Shown in pieces: positions 56,762-64,000 of a stretch of 64,000 nucleotides of DNA. The stretch's first letter is position 1; each line of letters begins with the position of its first letter. The stretch spans positions 1 to 64,000 of the forward strand of contig VXUA01000043.1 of NCBI GenBank assembly GCA_009837185.1, written 5' to 3'. The stretch comes from Gammaproteobacteria bacterium. GTDB lineage: Bacteria; Pseudomonadota; Gammaproteobacteria; Pseudomonadales; Azotimanducaceae. The notes beneath the pieces were generated by a model. The model was given only the letters and a program-made list of their open reading frames with translations. It ran no database searches and was not told where the DNA came from. A program made the translations under genes and the position numbers.

Positions 56762-57937
56762 TTGAACTTTCTTGATGAAGTAACCATCACGGTCAATGCT
56801 GGACGAGGCGGTGATGGCTGTCTCAGTTTTCTGCGACGCGCAAATGTTGCGAAAGGAGGACCAAATGGAGGCAATGGCGGTGCCGGTGGTTCTGTATATT
56901 TAGTCGGCGATGCATCGTTAACGACGTTAATCGATTTACACTACAAACCCATTCAAAAAGCAAGTAATGGAGCACCCGGTGGGAGTTCCCTAAAACGAGG
57001 TGCGGACGGTAAAACACTCGAGATACCGGTTCCGGTCGGAACAACCGTTGTCGACGACGAGACTCTGCGAGTGTTGGGCGACGTAACAGAAGCGAGCATG
57101 CGATTGAAAGTCGCAAGCGGGGGCAAGCCAGGGCGTGGTAATGCCTCCTTCAAAACAAGTACAAATCGATCTCCTCGAGAGACTACGCAGGGAACTTCGG
57201 GTGAACAACGGCACTTGCGTTTACAGTTACGAGTGCTTGCAGATGTTGGTTTACTCGGCATGCCGAACGCTGGGAAGTCGACCTTTCTCTCCGTAGTGTC
57301 AGCATCGAAACCACAAATTGCGGAATTTCCGTTTACGACGCTGAAGCCTCATCTGGGGGTCGTTCGAGCGAATTCAGACCAAAGTTTTGTGATCGCGGAT
57401 GTTCCTGGATTAATTCGCGGTGCGTCGGATGGAATCGGTCTAGGAACTCGGTTCATGCGCCATTTAACGCGTACTTCGATCCTACTTCATTTAGTAGAAG
57501 TCACACCAGCAGATCAATCTGATCCTGTCGCTAACGCTACTGACATAGAACAAGAACTCTCCAAATATAGTCAGACTTTAGCAGAGACCACCATTTATAC
57601 AGTGCTCACGAAAATTGATTGCATTACCGAAGAAGAACTCATTCAGATAAAAAATTCTTACTGCCGCGTATGTCCCGAACGGTCCGTATTCGCGATCTCT
57701 TCGCACAGTGGACAGGGTGTTGACGAACTTGTCGATGCGCTAGCGAGGGAAATTCATCAGCGAAAAGTAGCGACTGCATCCGATCCTGATTCTCGACTAG
57801 CCGTTCAAGAACGAACCGATCAACTTGCTACGGATGTTTTGGCACAATCTTTAGCGGCGCGCCGCCAGCACGCACTTGATAAAACGGAAGCTCCCGAACT
57901 GTGCGAAGTCGAGAATGTGAAAAAGTCGGAGAGTTAA
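56762..57937 (+). CDS. obgE: GTPase ObgE/CgtA
   Basis: The TTG start has AAGGAGG 8 bases upstream and matches the family start 'MNFLDEVTITVNAGRGGDGC'; 391 residues. The glycine-rich Obg fold ('RRANVAKGGPNGGNGGAGG') spans about 1-158. The G domain has P-loop 'GMPNAGKSTFL', switch II 'DVPGLIRGASDGIGLG' and 'TKID' (G4). A short charged C-terminus follows. Obg acts in ribosome assembly and stress control. It lies 42 bp after rpmA, the conserved order. Confidence 0.97.
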   Translation: MNFLDEVTITVNAGRGGDGCLSFLRRANVAKGGPNGGNGGAGGSVYLVGDASLTTLIDLHYKPIQKASNGAPGGSSLKRGADGKTLEIPVPVGTTVVDDETLRVLGDVTEASMRLKVASGGKPGRGNASFKTSTNRSPRETTQGTSGEQRHLRLQLRVLADVGLLGMPNAGKSTFLSVVSASKPQIAEFPFTTLKPHLGVVRANSDQSFVIADVPGLIRGASDGIGLGTRFMRHLTRTSILLHLVEVTPADQSDPVANATDIEQELSKYSQTLAETTIYTVLTKIDCITEEELIQIKNSYCRVCPERSVFAISSHSGQGVDELVDALAREIHQRKVATASDPDSRLAVQERTDQLATDVLAQSLAARRQHALDKTEAPELCEVENVKKSES

Positions 57938-57967
57938 GTGCTTGCTTTAAAAGGGATCGGTAAGGAA

Positions 57968-58237
57968 CTAGCCGGCGGTACTCAATAGCTTGAGCTTAGT
58001 GTTCAAACGAGATTTGTGTCGTGCGGCTTTATTTTTGTGAATGAGGCCTCGGTTTACCATCGAATCAATGACGGGTACAGCCTCTTTATACGCTTGAGAT
58101 GCAGCTTCAAGATCGCCTTGTGCAAGATAATTGTCTACCTGCTTGATATAGGTGCGATATTTAGAACGATGACTCATGTTACGCTGCCGGTGCGTTTCTG
58201 CTTGTCGGGCACGTTTACGGGCTTGAGGACTGTTTGC
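57968..58237 (-). CDS. rpsT: 30S ribosomal protein S20 (TTG start)
   Basis: The family start is 'MANSPQARKRARQAETHRQR', which corresponds to TTG at 58237; the upstream 15 codons are excluded. 89 residues, normal for S20. 'MSHRSKYRTYIKQVDNYLAQ' and 'GLIHKNKAARHKSRLNTKLK' are typical. E. coli rpsT also starts with UUG, where the weak start takes part in autoregulation, so the TTG may be meaningful here. Convergent with obgE, 30 bp apart, divergent from murJ. Confidence 0.95.
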   Translation of the reverse strand, partial: ANSPQARKRARQAETHRQRNMSHRSKYRTYIKQVDNYLAQGDLEAASQAYKEAVPVIDSMVNRGLIHKNKAARHKSRLNTKLKLLSTAG

Positions 58238-58368
58238 CAAAGTCGTGGATACCTTTAATTGCTTCAGACGAAAAAATCCCATCAGGGACGGTGAGCGGAG
58301 CGAATTATATGGATCGTTTGGTAGTAGCTTGCGTTCGTTCGCATCCTTGATGAAGCGAGAATAGGTAC

Positions 58369-59958
58369 GTGGATCAAGATCACAATCAACCTATCGATAC
58401 CGGGAAACAGAAGGGGATTGGTTCCAGAGGCTTCGTAGTAGGAAGTTTGACGGGATGTTCGCGCGTCCTTGGACTGCTCCGAACGATGGCCGAATCTAAG
58501 TTCTTAGGTGCTAGCGCTACACCAATTGCTGACGCGTTCTTTCTCGCATTTCGAGTACCCAACTTCTTTCGAAGATTGACCGCTGAGGGCGCGTTCGCGC
58601 AAGCGTTTATTCCTGTGCTCGCGCAATTTCAGGAGACAGGCACGAGGGAAGAACTCGAAGAATTTGTTCAAGTAGTCGCTGGCAATTTTGGACTAGTGCT
58701 GCTCGTAGTTTGCGTTTTAGGCTCCGTATTTGCGCCGGCATTCATCACAATTTTTACGGTGGGTTCGACGCCTGCTTGGGTTGTAGACGGTCGCTTTGAT
58801 CTGGCGACTGGATTATTAGTCGTCATGTTTCCCTATTTGGGATTAATTTCGTTCACGGCTTTTCTCGGCTCAGTTCTCAATAGCTTTGACCGGTTTTTCG
58901 TTCCCGCATTCGTGCCAGTGATTCTCAACATCGCCATGATTTGTGCGATGTTGTTCGGTACGAACTGGTTTGCAGAACGAGCGTACGCGTTAGCATGGGC
59001 TGTCATCGTAGCTGGCGTTATACAGTTGCTGTGGCACTTTCCCTCGCTGGCTAGTCTCCGATTACTCAAGGTACCAAAAATTAATTGGCACTTACCGGGC
59101 GTAACTCAAATGATGAGACTGTTCGGTCCGGCGGTGTTTGCAGCGTCGGTGGGTCAAATCAACATTTTGGTTGGTACGCAGATAGCTGCATCATTGGTGA
59201 TCGGAAGTGTATCTTGGCTGTACTATGCGGATCGTCTTATCGAACTTCCGGTAGGAATGATCGCGATCGCGTTGCAAACGGTTATCTTACCAAGCATCTC
59301 GAAACTACACAATCGCGGTGACCAGATCGGCTTTCGACGACACTTACTCTGGGGTGCAGAAGTAGGCATCATATTGGGAGTACCGGCGGCGGTAGGTTTG
59401 TTCGTGCTCGCAACTCCACTGACTGCGACACTCTTTTTTAGGGGCGAATTCACTTGGGAGGACGTGCAGATGGTTGCAGTCGCGTTACAAGCATTCGCAG
59501 TCGGCGTGTTGCCTTTAATGTTGGTAAAGATCTTTGCCCCTGGATTCTTCGCGAAAAAAGACACGAAAACACCTTTTTACTTTGCGTCGATTAGTGTGGC
59601 CGTCAACATACTCGTAAGTCTGAGTTTGTTCCAATTTATTCACCATGTGGGTATCGCCATCGCAACTAGCGTTGCCGCATTTGTACATGCGACGTTGTTG
59701 ATGGTCGGCCTCATGCGACGTGGTGACTTCAAGATTTCGAAACCATTCATCAAAGTGTGCATACAAGTAGCGATCGCGAGTGGGAGTATGGTTGTATTGC
59801 TGCACGTCCTAAGTCCCGCAAACAGTCTTTGGTTGGATTTCTCGATTTGGGTTCGAATCTTGTGGCTTAGTTTGCTGATCGGAGCAGGGATGGTGGCCTA
59901 TTTTGTCGTAGGTCTAGTAGTGGGTCTTCGACCCCAACAGCTAATCGGTCCCAACTAG
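58369..59958 (+). CDS. murJ: Lipid II flippase MurJ
   Basis: 529 residues from a GTG start. Fourteen membrane helices of the MOP superfamily. Marks are 'TGCSRVLGLLRTMAESKFLG', 'AFFLAFRVPNFFRRLTAEGA' (with the essential Arg residues) and 'WLYYADRLIELPVGMIAIAL'. It moves lipid II across the inner membrane for peptidoglycan synthesis. Divergent from rpsT, as in many Proteobacteria, and followed by ribF 10 bp later. Confidence 0.96.
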   Translation: MDQDHNQPIDTGKQKGIGSRGFVVGSLTGCSRVLGLLRTMAESKFLGASATPIADAFFLAFRVPNFFRRLTAEGAFAQAFIPVLAQFQETGTREELEEFVQVVAGNFGLVLLVVCVLGSVFAPAFITIFTVGSTPAWVVDGRFDLATGLLVVMFPYLGLISFTAFLGSVLNSFDRFFVPAFVPVILNIAMICAMLFGTNWFAERAYALAWAVIVAGVIQLLWHFPSLASLRLLKVPKINWHLPGVTQMMRLFGPAVFAASVGQINILVGTQIAASLVIGSVSWLYYADRLIELPVGMIAIALQTVILPSISKLHNRGDQIGFRRHLLWGAEVGIILGVPAAVGLFVLATPLTATLFFRGEFTWEDVQMVAVALQAFAVGVLPLMLVKIFAPGFFAKKDTKTPFYFASISVAVNILVSLSLFQFIHHVGIAIATSVAAFVHATLLMVGLMRRGDFKISKPFIKVCIQVAIASGSMVVLLHVLSPANSLWLDFSIWVRILWLSLLIGAGMVAYFVVGLVVGLRPQQLIGPN

Positions 59959-59968
59959 AATTTCGACG

Positions 59969-60901
59969 GTGGAAATTATTCGCGGACTGCACAACGTTCA
60001 CACTCGCCATCGCGGCTCAGTATGTTCGGTCGGAAATTTTGATGGCGTCCACCGAGGACATGCGACTCTACTCAGGAAGGTGCAACATGAAGCAGCGTCG
60101 CGAAATGTTGGATCGCTTGTAATCACGTTTGAACCGCAACCCAGAGAGTATTTTCAGGGGAAGCTGGTGCCCGCGCGGCTAACGCGATTTCGAGAAAAGG
60201 TTGACCTTATTCGTGAAATTGGGATTAGCTATCTCTTGTGTTTGCCGTTCGATGAAAACCTGCAAACAACGACTGCGGATTGCTTAATCGAAAATTACTT
60301 AGTGAAGACTTTGAACATTCAACACATCGTCGTAGGCAGAGACTTTAGATTTGGGAAAGATGCCAGCGGCAGCGTTCAAACGCTACGCCACGCAGCTGAA
60401 AAGTATCGTTTTTCAATCGCTCAAATCGATCCCTGTGAGTATTCTGGTGAGACTATATCAAGTACCCGCGTTAGGGATTCCCTGCAGAATGGTGATTTCA
60501 ATACAACCGAAGCTCTACTTGGGCGAAACTACTTTATGATGGGTCCTGTCGTAGAAGGAAACCGGTTTGGAGGTAATATTGGAATTCCTACAGCGAATAT
60601 ACGTCTCCAACGATACCGATCCCCTCTTGAAGGTATTTTTGCTGTAAGAGTTGAAGGTTTAGAGAAGCAATACTTTGGCGCTGCTTATGTTGGAACGCGG
60701 CCAACGATTGGTGGCACTGAGCCACTGTTGGAGGTGCACGTTTTCGATCTTCATAGGGAAATTTACGGTGCACAATTGAAGGTTTGTTTTTTGAAGAAAT
60801 TTCGATCGGATGAGAAATTTGACTCTATTGACACATTAAAAGTGCAGATGGAAATGGACATCACAACGATCCAAAATTGGTTAAATTCACGTTTGCAATA
60901 G
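59969..60901 (+). CDS. ribF: Bifunctional riboflavin kinase / FAD synthetase
   Basis: 310 residues from a GTG start. The N-terminal FAD synthetase (nucleotidyl transferase fold) has 'VCSVGNFDGVHRGHATLLRK' with the HxGH-type motif, and 'VVGRDFRFGKDASGS'. The C-terminal riboflavin kinase has 'GNRFGGNIGIPTANI' and 'LLEVHVFDLHREIYGAQLKV'. It makes FMN and FAD. In most Gammaproteobacteria ileS lies between ribF and lspA; here lspA follows directly. Confidence 0.96.
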   Translation: MEIIRGLHNVHTRHRGSVCSVGNFDGVHRGHATLLRKVQHEAASRNVGSLVITFEPQPREYFQGKLVPARLTRFREKVDLIREIGISYLLCLPFDENLQTTTADCLIENYLVKTLNIQHIVVGRDFRFGKDASGSVQTLRHAAEKYRFSIAQIDPCEYSGETISSTRVRDSLQNGDFNTTEALLGRNYFMMGPVVEGNRFGGNIGIPTANIRLQRYRSPLEGIFAVRVEGLEKQYFGAAYVGTRPTIGGTEPLLEVHVFDLHREIYGAQLKVCFLKKFRSDEKFDSIDTLKVQMEMDITTIQNWLNSRLQ

Positions 60902-60913
60902 GAGTACTCAAGG

Positions 60914-61420
60914 ATTAACGCCCAACTAATATCTCGTCTGCGATGGTTTAGTTTAGTAGTGCTGCTAGTTCTAGTAGACTATGTGACTAAACGCTTAGCA
61001 CTTCACTACTTGTCGTTTGAATCGCTGAGGGTGATACCGTTCTTCTCGCTTACCTATGCTTGCAACACTGGTGCTGCGTTCAGCTTATTTGCCGATTTCG
61101 GTAATCTGTTGATGTGGTTCAGCGTTGCCGCGTCGATTTTGTTCGCGGTTCTGATCTATCGGGTTCCGCACCACCGATTTTGGCTTGGATTAGCGTTTTC
61201 GGGTATTCTGGCAGGCGCGGTAGGAAACTTAATTGATCGTGCGTTTCGAGGTTGCGTGATTGACTTCTTACACTTTTACGTCGGCGATATGAGTTTTCCA
61301 ATATTCAATATAGCCGATACCCTCATCACCTTAGGGGCGATTACTTGGTTGTTAGTGCACTTCCTGCATAAAGATGAAACTCCGGCTGAACCGGACACCA
61401 ACGAGTCTGAACCCGAATAA
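60914..61420 (+). CDS. lspA: Lipoprotein signal peptidase LspA, probable ATT start
   Basis: An aspartic membrane protease that cleaves prolipoproteins. Catalytic Asp residues are in 'GNLIDRAFRGCVIDFLHFY' and 'FPIFNIADT'; 'ACNTGAAFSLFADFG' is another hallmark. Four membrane helices. The nearest standard start (GTG, 60959) would cut the first helix in half, whereas the upstream in-frame codons give 'LRWFSLVVLLVLVDYVTK', aligning with E. coli 'LRWLWLVVVVLIIDLGSK'. Only ATT at 60914 (AGGAG 9 nt upstream, formed over the ribF stop) or other rare codons remain, so I place the start there (168 residues). Confidence 0.9.
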   Translation: MNAQLISRLRWFSLVVLLVLVDYVTKRLALHYLSFESLRVIPFFSLTYACNTGAAFSLFADFGNLLMWFSVAASILFAVLIYRVPHHRFWLGLAFSGILAGAVGNLIDRAFRGCVIDFLHFYVGDMSFPIFNIADTLITLGAITWLLVHFLHKDETPAEPDTNESEPE

Positions 61421-62362
61421 CTAGGAATCGTCCAAGCTTGGAGGTCGTGGTGCCTCAGTCTCGGGAGGTTCCAACTTCAAGACGGCTGCTGACTTGGGTC
61501 GGTCGAGCAATCCTAAAGTAATCGTATTCAGCAAACTTCGATCTTTATTTCGAACAGGTCTTCGGATGACCAATTCTCCGTCATCGTTAAAGCCCTCATA
61601 GTCGGGAAAATTAAGAGCAAGGATTTCTAGCGCATCGTTTGCCGCGTCTTCAAGTCCCAACTTATGATTGGCTTCGATCACAACTACCAATGCACGCGGT
61701 ACCACTGCTGATTTTGGAAAGTGTTCAATCACTTCTCGAGCGCGATTGATCGCCGAAATCCAAGCGTCGCGGTGTAGGTAAAAGTATGCAACGTGGAGTT
61801 CAGCTTCTGCAAGAACATTACGCAGGTAGAACATACGTCGTTGAGCATCAGGGGCGTAGTAACTATTTGGAAATTTCGTCAACAACTTTTCAAATTCCGC
61901 GAACGCAGTTCGTGCTGAAGTCACATCACGGAGTGGTTCGGGCGTGCCAAGTAGTCTGTCAAAAAATCCCCGATCCCTTTGAAAGTTGCTAAGACCCCTC
62001 ATGTAATAGGCATAATCGGCATTTTGATGTTGGGGATGAAGGTTGATAAATCGATCAGCAACCAAGATAGCGGTATCGTAATCGGTACGCATGAAGTGCG
62101 CATAGATTAACTCTAACTGTGCTTGTTCTGCGTAACGTCCAAAAGGAAAGTGAGATTCTAAAAGTTCTAAACGATCTATTGCCTTAGTGTAATCTCCGTT
62201 CTTCAGACTCAATTGGGCTTCTTCGTAAAGAGTTTTGTCTCGACTCTCTACTGCTTCTTGTTGGGTCCCGTCGTTTGTTTTGTTGCCGGAACCGAAAAAC
62301 GCGCAACCGGATAATAAAACGAAGACTCCAACGAAAAGTGGGCAGACTTTTGTTAATTTCAC
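61421..62362 (-). CDS. bamD: Outer membrane assembly lipoprotein BamD
   Basis: 313 residues. Lipoprotein signal with lipobox 'LLSGC' (acylated Cys about 20). TPR repeats follow ('LYEEAQLSLKNGDYTKAIDR', 'FPFGRYAEQAQLELIYAHFM', 'NADYAYYMRGLSNFQRDRGF'), the BamD pattern. The C-terminal 60 residues beyond the fifth TPR are longer than in E. coli (245 aa). It is an essential part of the Bam complex. Convergent with lspA with no spacer, divergent from rluD. Confidence 0.95.
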   Translation of the reverse strand: MKLTKVCPLFVGVFVLLSGCAFFGSGNKTNDGTQQEAVESRDKTLYEEAQLSLKNGDYTKAIDRLELLESHFPFGRYAEQAQLELIYAHFMRTDYDTAILVADRFINLHPQHQNADYAYYMRGLSNFQRDRGFFDRLLGTPEPLRDVTSARTAFAEFEKLLTKFPNSYYAPDAQRRMFYLRNVLAEAELHVAYFYLHRDAWISAINRAREVIEHFPKSAVVPRALVVVIEANHKLGLEDAANDALEILALNFPDYEGFNDDGELVIRRPVRNKDRSLLNTITLGLLDRPKSAAVLKLEPPETEAPRPPSLDDS

Positions 62363-62412
62363 GCCTATGACCTTAGTTTGACTGAATCAGGTAATATGGT
62401 ACTCAGTTTTTG

Positions 62413-63384
62413 ATGAAGACAGAACACATTGAGCGCGAACTGACGATTCCTACGGAGTGCGTCGGTCTGCGATTAGATCGCACATTAGCCATGTTGTGGC
62501 CTGATCTTTCGCGTGCAACGATCCACAAGTGGATTCTGGACAAATCGCTGCAAGTCAATGGTGTGGACTCAAAACCTTCTTATCGCGTTAGAGGGCGTGA
62601 ACATGTTCGCGTTCACGCCTTACTGAGTGCGGGTTTAGACTGGGAAAGTAAAGAAGAAGTTCCGTTCAAAATATTACATGAAGACGAACATTTACTCGTG
62701 GTAGAAAAACCTGCTGGCGTGGTTACCCATCCCGGACCGGGAAATGAAACCAACACACTGGTAAATGGCCTCATATCCCATCGCGAGGAGTTGGTTCAGC
62801 TCCCAAGAGCTGGCATCGTACATAGATTGGATCGCGACACGTCGGGTATCCTGCTGGTAGCGGCATCAGCAATCGCTTGTACGAAACTTACCGAACTCAT
62901 AGCTAGACGTGAAGTCTGCCGACTATATGTGTGCGTAATGGAAGGTCTCATGGAACAAGTAACGGTGGTTGATCTCGCTATTGGTCGGCATGTCAAAACG
63001 CGAACCAAGCAACAAGTTCGGCAAGATGGAAAACCTGCTCGCACTGAATTTCGGCCGCTCGAACAGTTTCGTAGTCATACCTATGCTCAAGCTCGATTGG
63101 ACACAGGTCGAACACATCAGATTCGAGTCCATGCAAGTTCGTTGTCGGTACCACTTGTTGGAGATGTAACCTATGGCGCGAAAGGACGACTCCCTAGCAC
63201 TCCCCTACCGGAATTAGTCGACGCGATTCGTGGATTTACTAGGCAGGCATTGCATGCGAAGTCCTTAGAGTTTAAGCACCCGATTTTTGAGACGGAGCTG
63301 CGTTTTACTAGTGCAATACCCGAGGACATGCAAGCGTTGCTCGAGGTATTACGACGCGACAATGTAGAATTCTTGGGCGATTGA
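62413..63384 (+). CDS. rluD: 23S rRNA pseudouridine synthase RluD
   Basis: 323 residues from ATG 62413. N-terminal S4 domain ('LRLDRTLAMLWPDLSRATIH'), then the RluA-type catalytic domain with 'VVEKPAGVVTHPG', the catalytic Asp in 'GIVHRLDRDTSGILLVAAS', and 'LDTGRTHQIRVHASSLSVPL'. It modifies helix 69 of 23S rRNA. The divergent bamD-rluD pair is conserved; the usual downstream pgeF/yfiH is replaced here by an acetolactate-synthase-like gene. Confidence 0.94.
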   Translation: MKTEHIERELTIPTECVGLRLDRTLAMLWPDLSRATIHKWILDKSLQVNGVDSKPSYRVRGREHVRVHALLSAGLDWESKEEVPFKILHEDEHLLVVEKPAGVVTHPGPGNETNTLVNGLISHREELVQLPRAGIVHRLDRDTSGILLVAASAIACTKLTELIARREVCRLYVCVMEGLMEQVTVVDLAIGRHVKTRTKQQVRQDGKPARTEFRPLEQFRSHTYAQARLDTGRTHQIRVHASSLSVPLVGDVTYGAKGRLPSTPLPELVDAIRGFTRQALHAKSLEFKHPIFETELRFTSAIPEDMQALLEVLRRDNVEFLGD

Positions 63385-63434
63385 GTGCGAATCCATCGAT
63401 TTCCCTTGCTTCCGTTGAAACACCGTATGTTCGA

Positions 63435-64000
63435 ATGACTCCGATGCTAACTGCTGATGAGATGCTCGTACGAGCTTTGATTGATCAGGGGATCGCGCAC
63501 ATTTTTTGGCATCCGGGTGGGGCTAGTTTTCCCTATCACCGTGCCCTCTCGAAATGTGAGGAGATTGCTTTCGTGTTATGTCGACACGAGGTTGGAGCTT
63601 GTCATATGGCTGACGGATACGCCCGGGCAACTGGACGACCGGGAGTTGTCATGCTCACTTCGGGGTCTGGTGCCACGAATTCAATTACGGGGATTGCAAA
63701 CGCCTACATGGATTCGGTTCCGATCATCGTAATTTGTGGTCGCGATTCAGTTGGACATTCGGTTGCGACTCAGCTCGACGAAACTGATATGATTGGCGTT
63801 TCTCGCCCCGTCGTGAAACATAGTTATATAGTACCCACAGCGAATGATTTACCTCGCATCGTTCGAGAAGCTGTTTTCGTAGCAACTAGCGGTCGTCCAG
63901 GACCCGTAGTAATCGACCTACCGAGATCAGCGTACGAGAGTACTGTGAAGTATGAATACGAGAGGTCTGAGCAGATATCGCTTCGTGGATATCGTCCAGC
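63435..64000 (+). CDS. Acetolactate synthase-like ThDP enzyme, large subunit (3' truncated)
   Basis: The gene runs off the right edge; 188 codons are visible. The start ATG 63435 gives 'MTPMLTADEMLVRALIDQGI', the usual beginning. A TTG at 63381, overlapping the rluD stop, is an alternative with 18 more residues. The ThDP-binding N-terminal domain has 'FVLCRHEVGACHMADGYARA' with the catalytic Glu, 'VVMLTSGSGATNSITGIANA' and 'GRPGPVVIDLPRSAY'. The loop that is usually 'GYPGG' reads 'WHPGGASFPYHRAL'. It could be IlvB/IlvI for branched-chain amino acids or a related ThDP enzyme; the substrate-defining C-terminus is outside the window. Confidence 0.85.
   Translation, partial: MTPMLTADEMLVRALIDQGIAHIFWHPGGASFPYHRALSKCEEIAFVLCRHEVGACHMADGYARATGRPGVVMLTSGSGATNSITGIANAYMDSVPIIVICGRDSVGHSVATQLDETDMIGVSRPVVKHSYIVPTANDLPRIVREAVFVATSGRPGPVVIDLPRSAYESTVKYEYERSEQISLRGYRP

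Overview
The window is chromosomal DNA of a gammaproteobacterium, probably free-living and aerobic. The evidence is gene content and order: smc-zipA-ligA (ZipA is restricted to Gammaproteobacteria), ispB divergent from rplU-rpmA-obgE, murJ-ribF-lspA, bamD divergent from rluD, a lipA/cysS/asnS block, and a CYP153-type P450 typical of marine alkane and fatty-acid hydroxylation. I could not identify the genus. Both window ends cut genes: an M1-peptidase-like protein at the left and an acetolactate-synthase-like enzyme at the right.

Layout. 1-2441: 3' part of an M1-aminopeptidase-like protein without an HExxH zinc site. 2550-6003: an insertion-sequence scrapyard. An IS3-family element with perfect 22-bp ends and a frameshifted transposase abuts the remnant of a second IS3-family element. 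That remnant is itself split by a complete-looking IS110-family element with a structured non-coding end, a candidate bridge RNA. 6160-7380: a MerR-type regulator, then a probable small RNA with its own promoter, GGA-loop hairpins and a strong terminator. 7691-15260: smc, zipA and a LigA enlarged by about 230 residues of degenerate helix-hairpin-helix repeats. 15359-17155: a frameshifted CYP153 gene and an ABM-type monooxygenase. 17356-25793: four consecutive large paralogues arranged B-A-B-A, membrane-anchored with helical repeats; this is the least explained block of the window. 26104-29601: DMT transporter, peroxiredoxin, SPOR lipoprotein, HNH nuclease.

29594-40061 (minus strand): a likely operon of asnS, a heterodimeric ABC exporter, lipA, an M17 leucyl aminopeptidase, cysS and an M20 peptidase. 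40191-44047: three RDD-family membrane proteins (one frameshifted), with a DUF4143 ATPase on the opposite strand between the first two. 44143-50967: a tightly overlapping RDD/SpoIIM/DUF4129/DUF4350/MoxR/DUF58 cluster. 50974-53943: a FemAB/DUF482-like protein and an ABC-2 transporter. 54625-64000: tRNA-Pro(CGG), ispB, ribosomal proteins L21, L27 and S20, obgE, murJ, ribF, lspA, bamD, rluD and the acetolactate-synthase-like gene.

Most interesting: the B-A-B-A paralogue array; the LigA expansion; the candidate Csr/Rsm-type RNA; the nested ISs with a bridge-RNA-like stem; and two genes (M20 peptidase, lspA) whose homology extends upstream of any ATG/GTG/TTG codon and that both have an AGGAG followed 8-9 nt later by ATT, suggesting ATT initiation.
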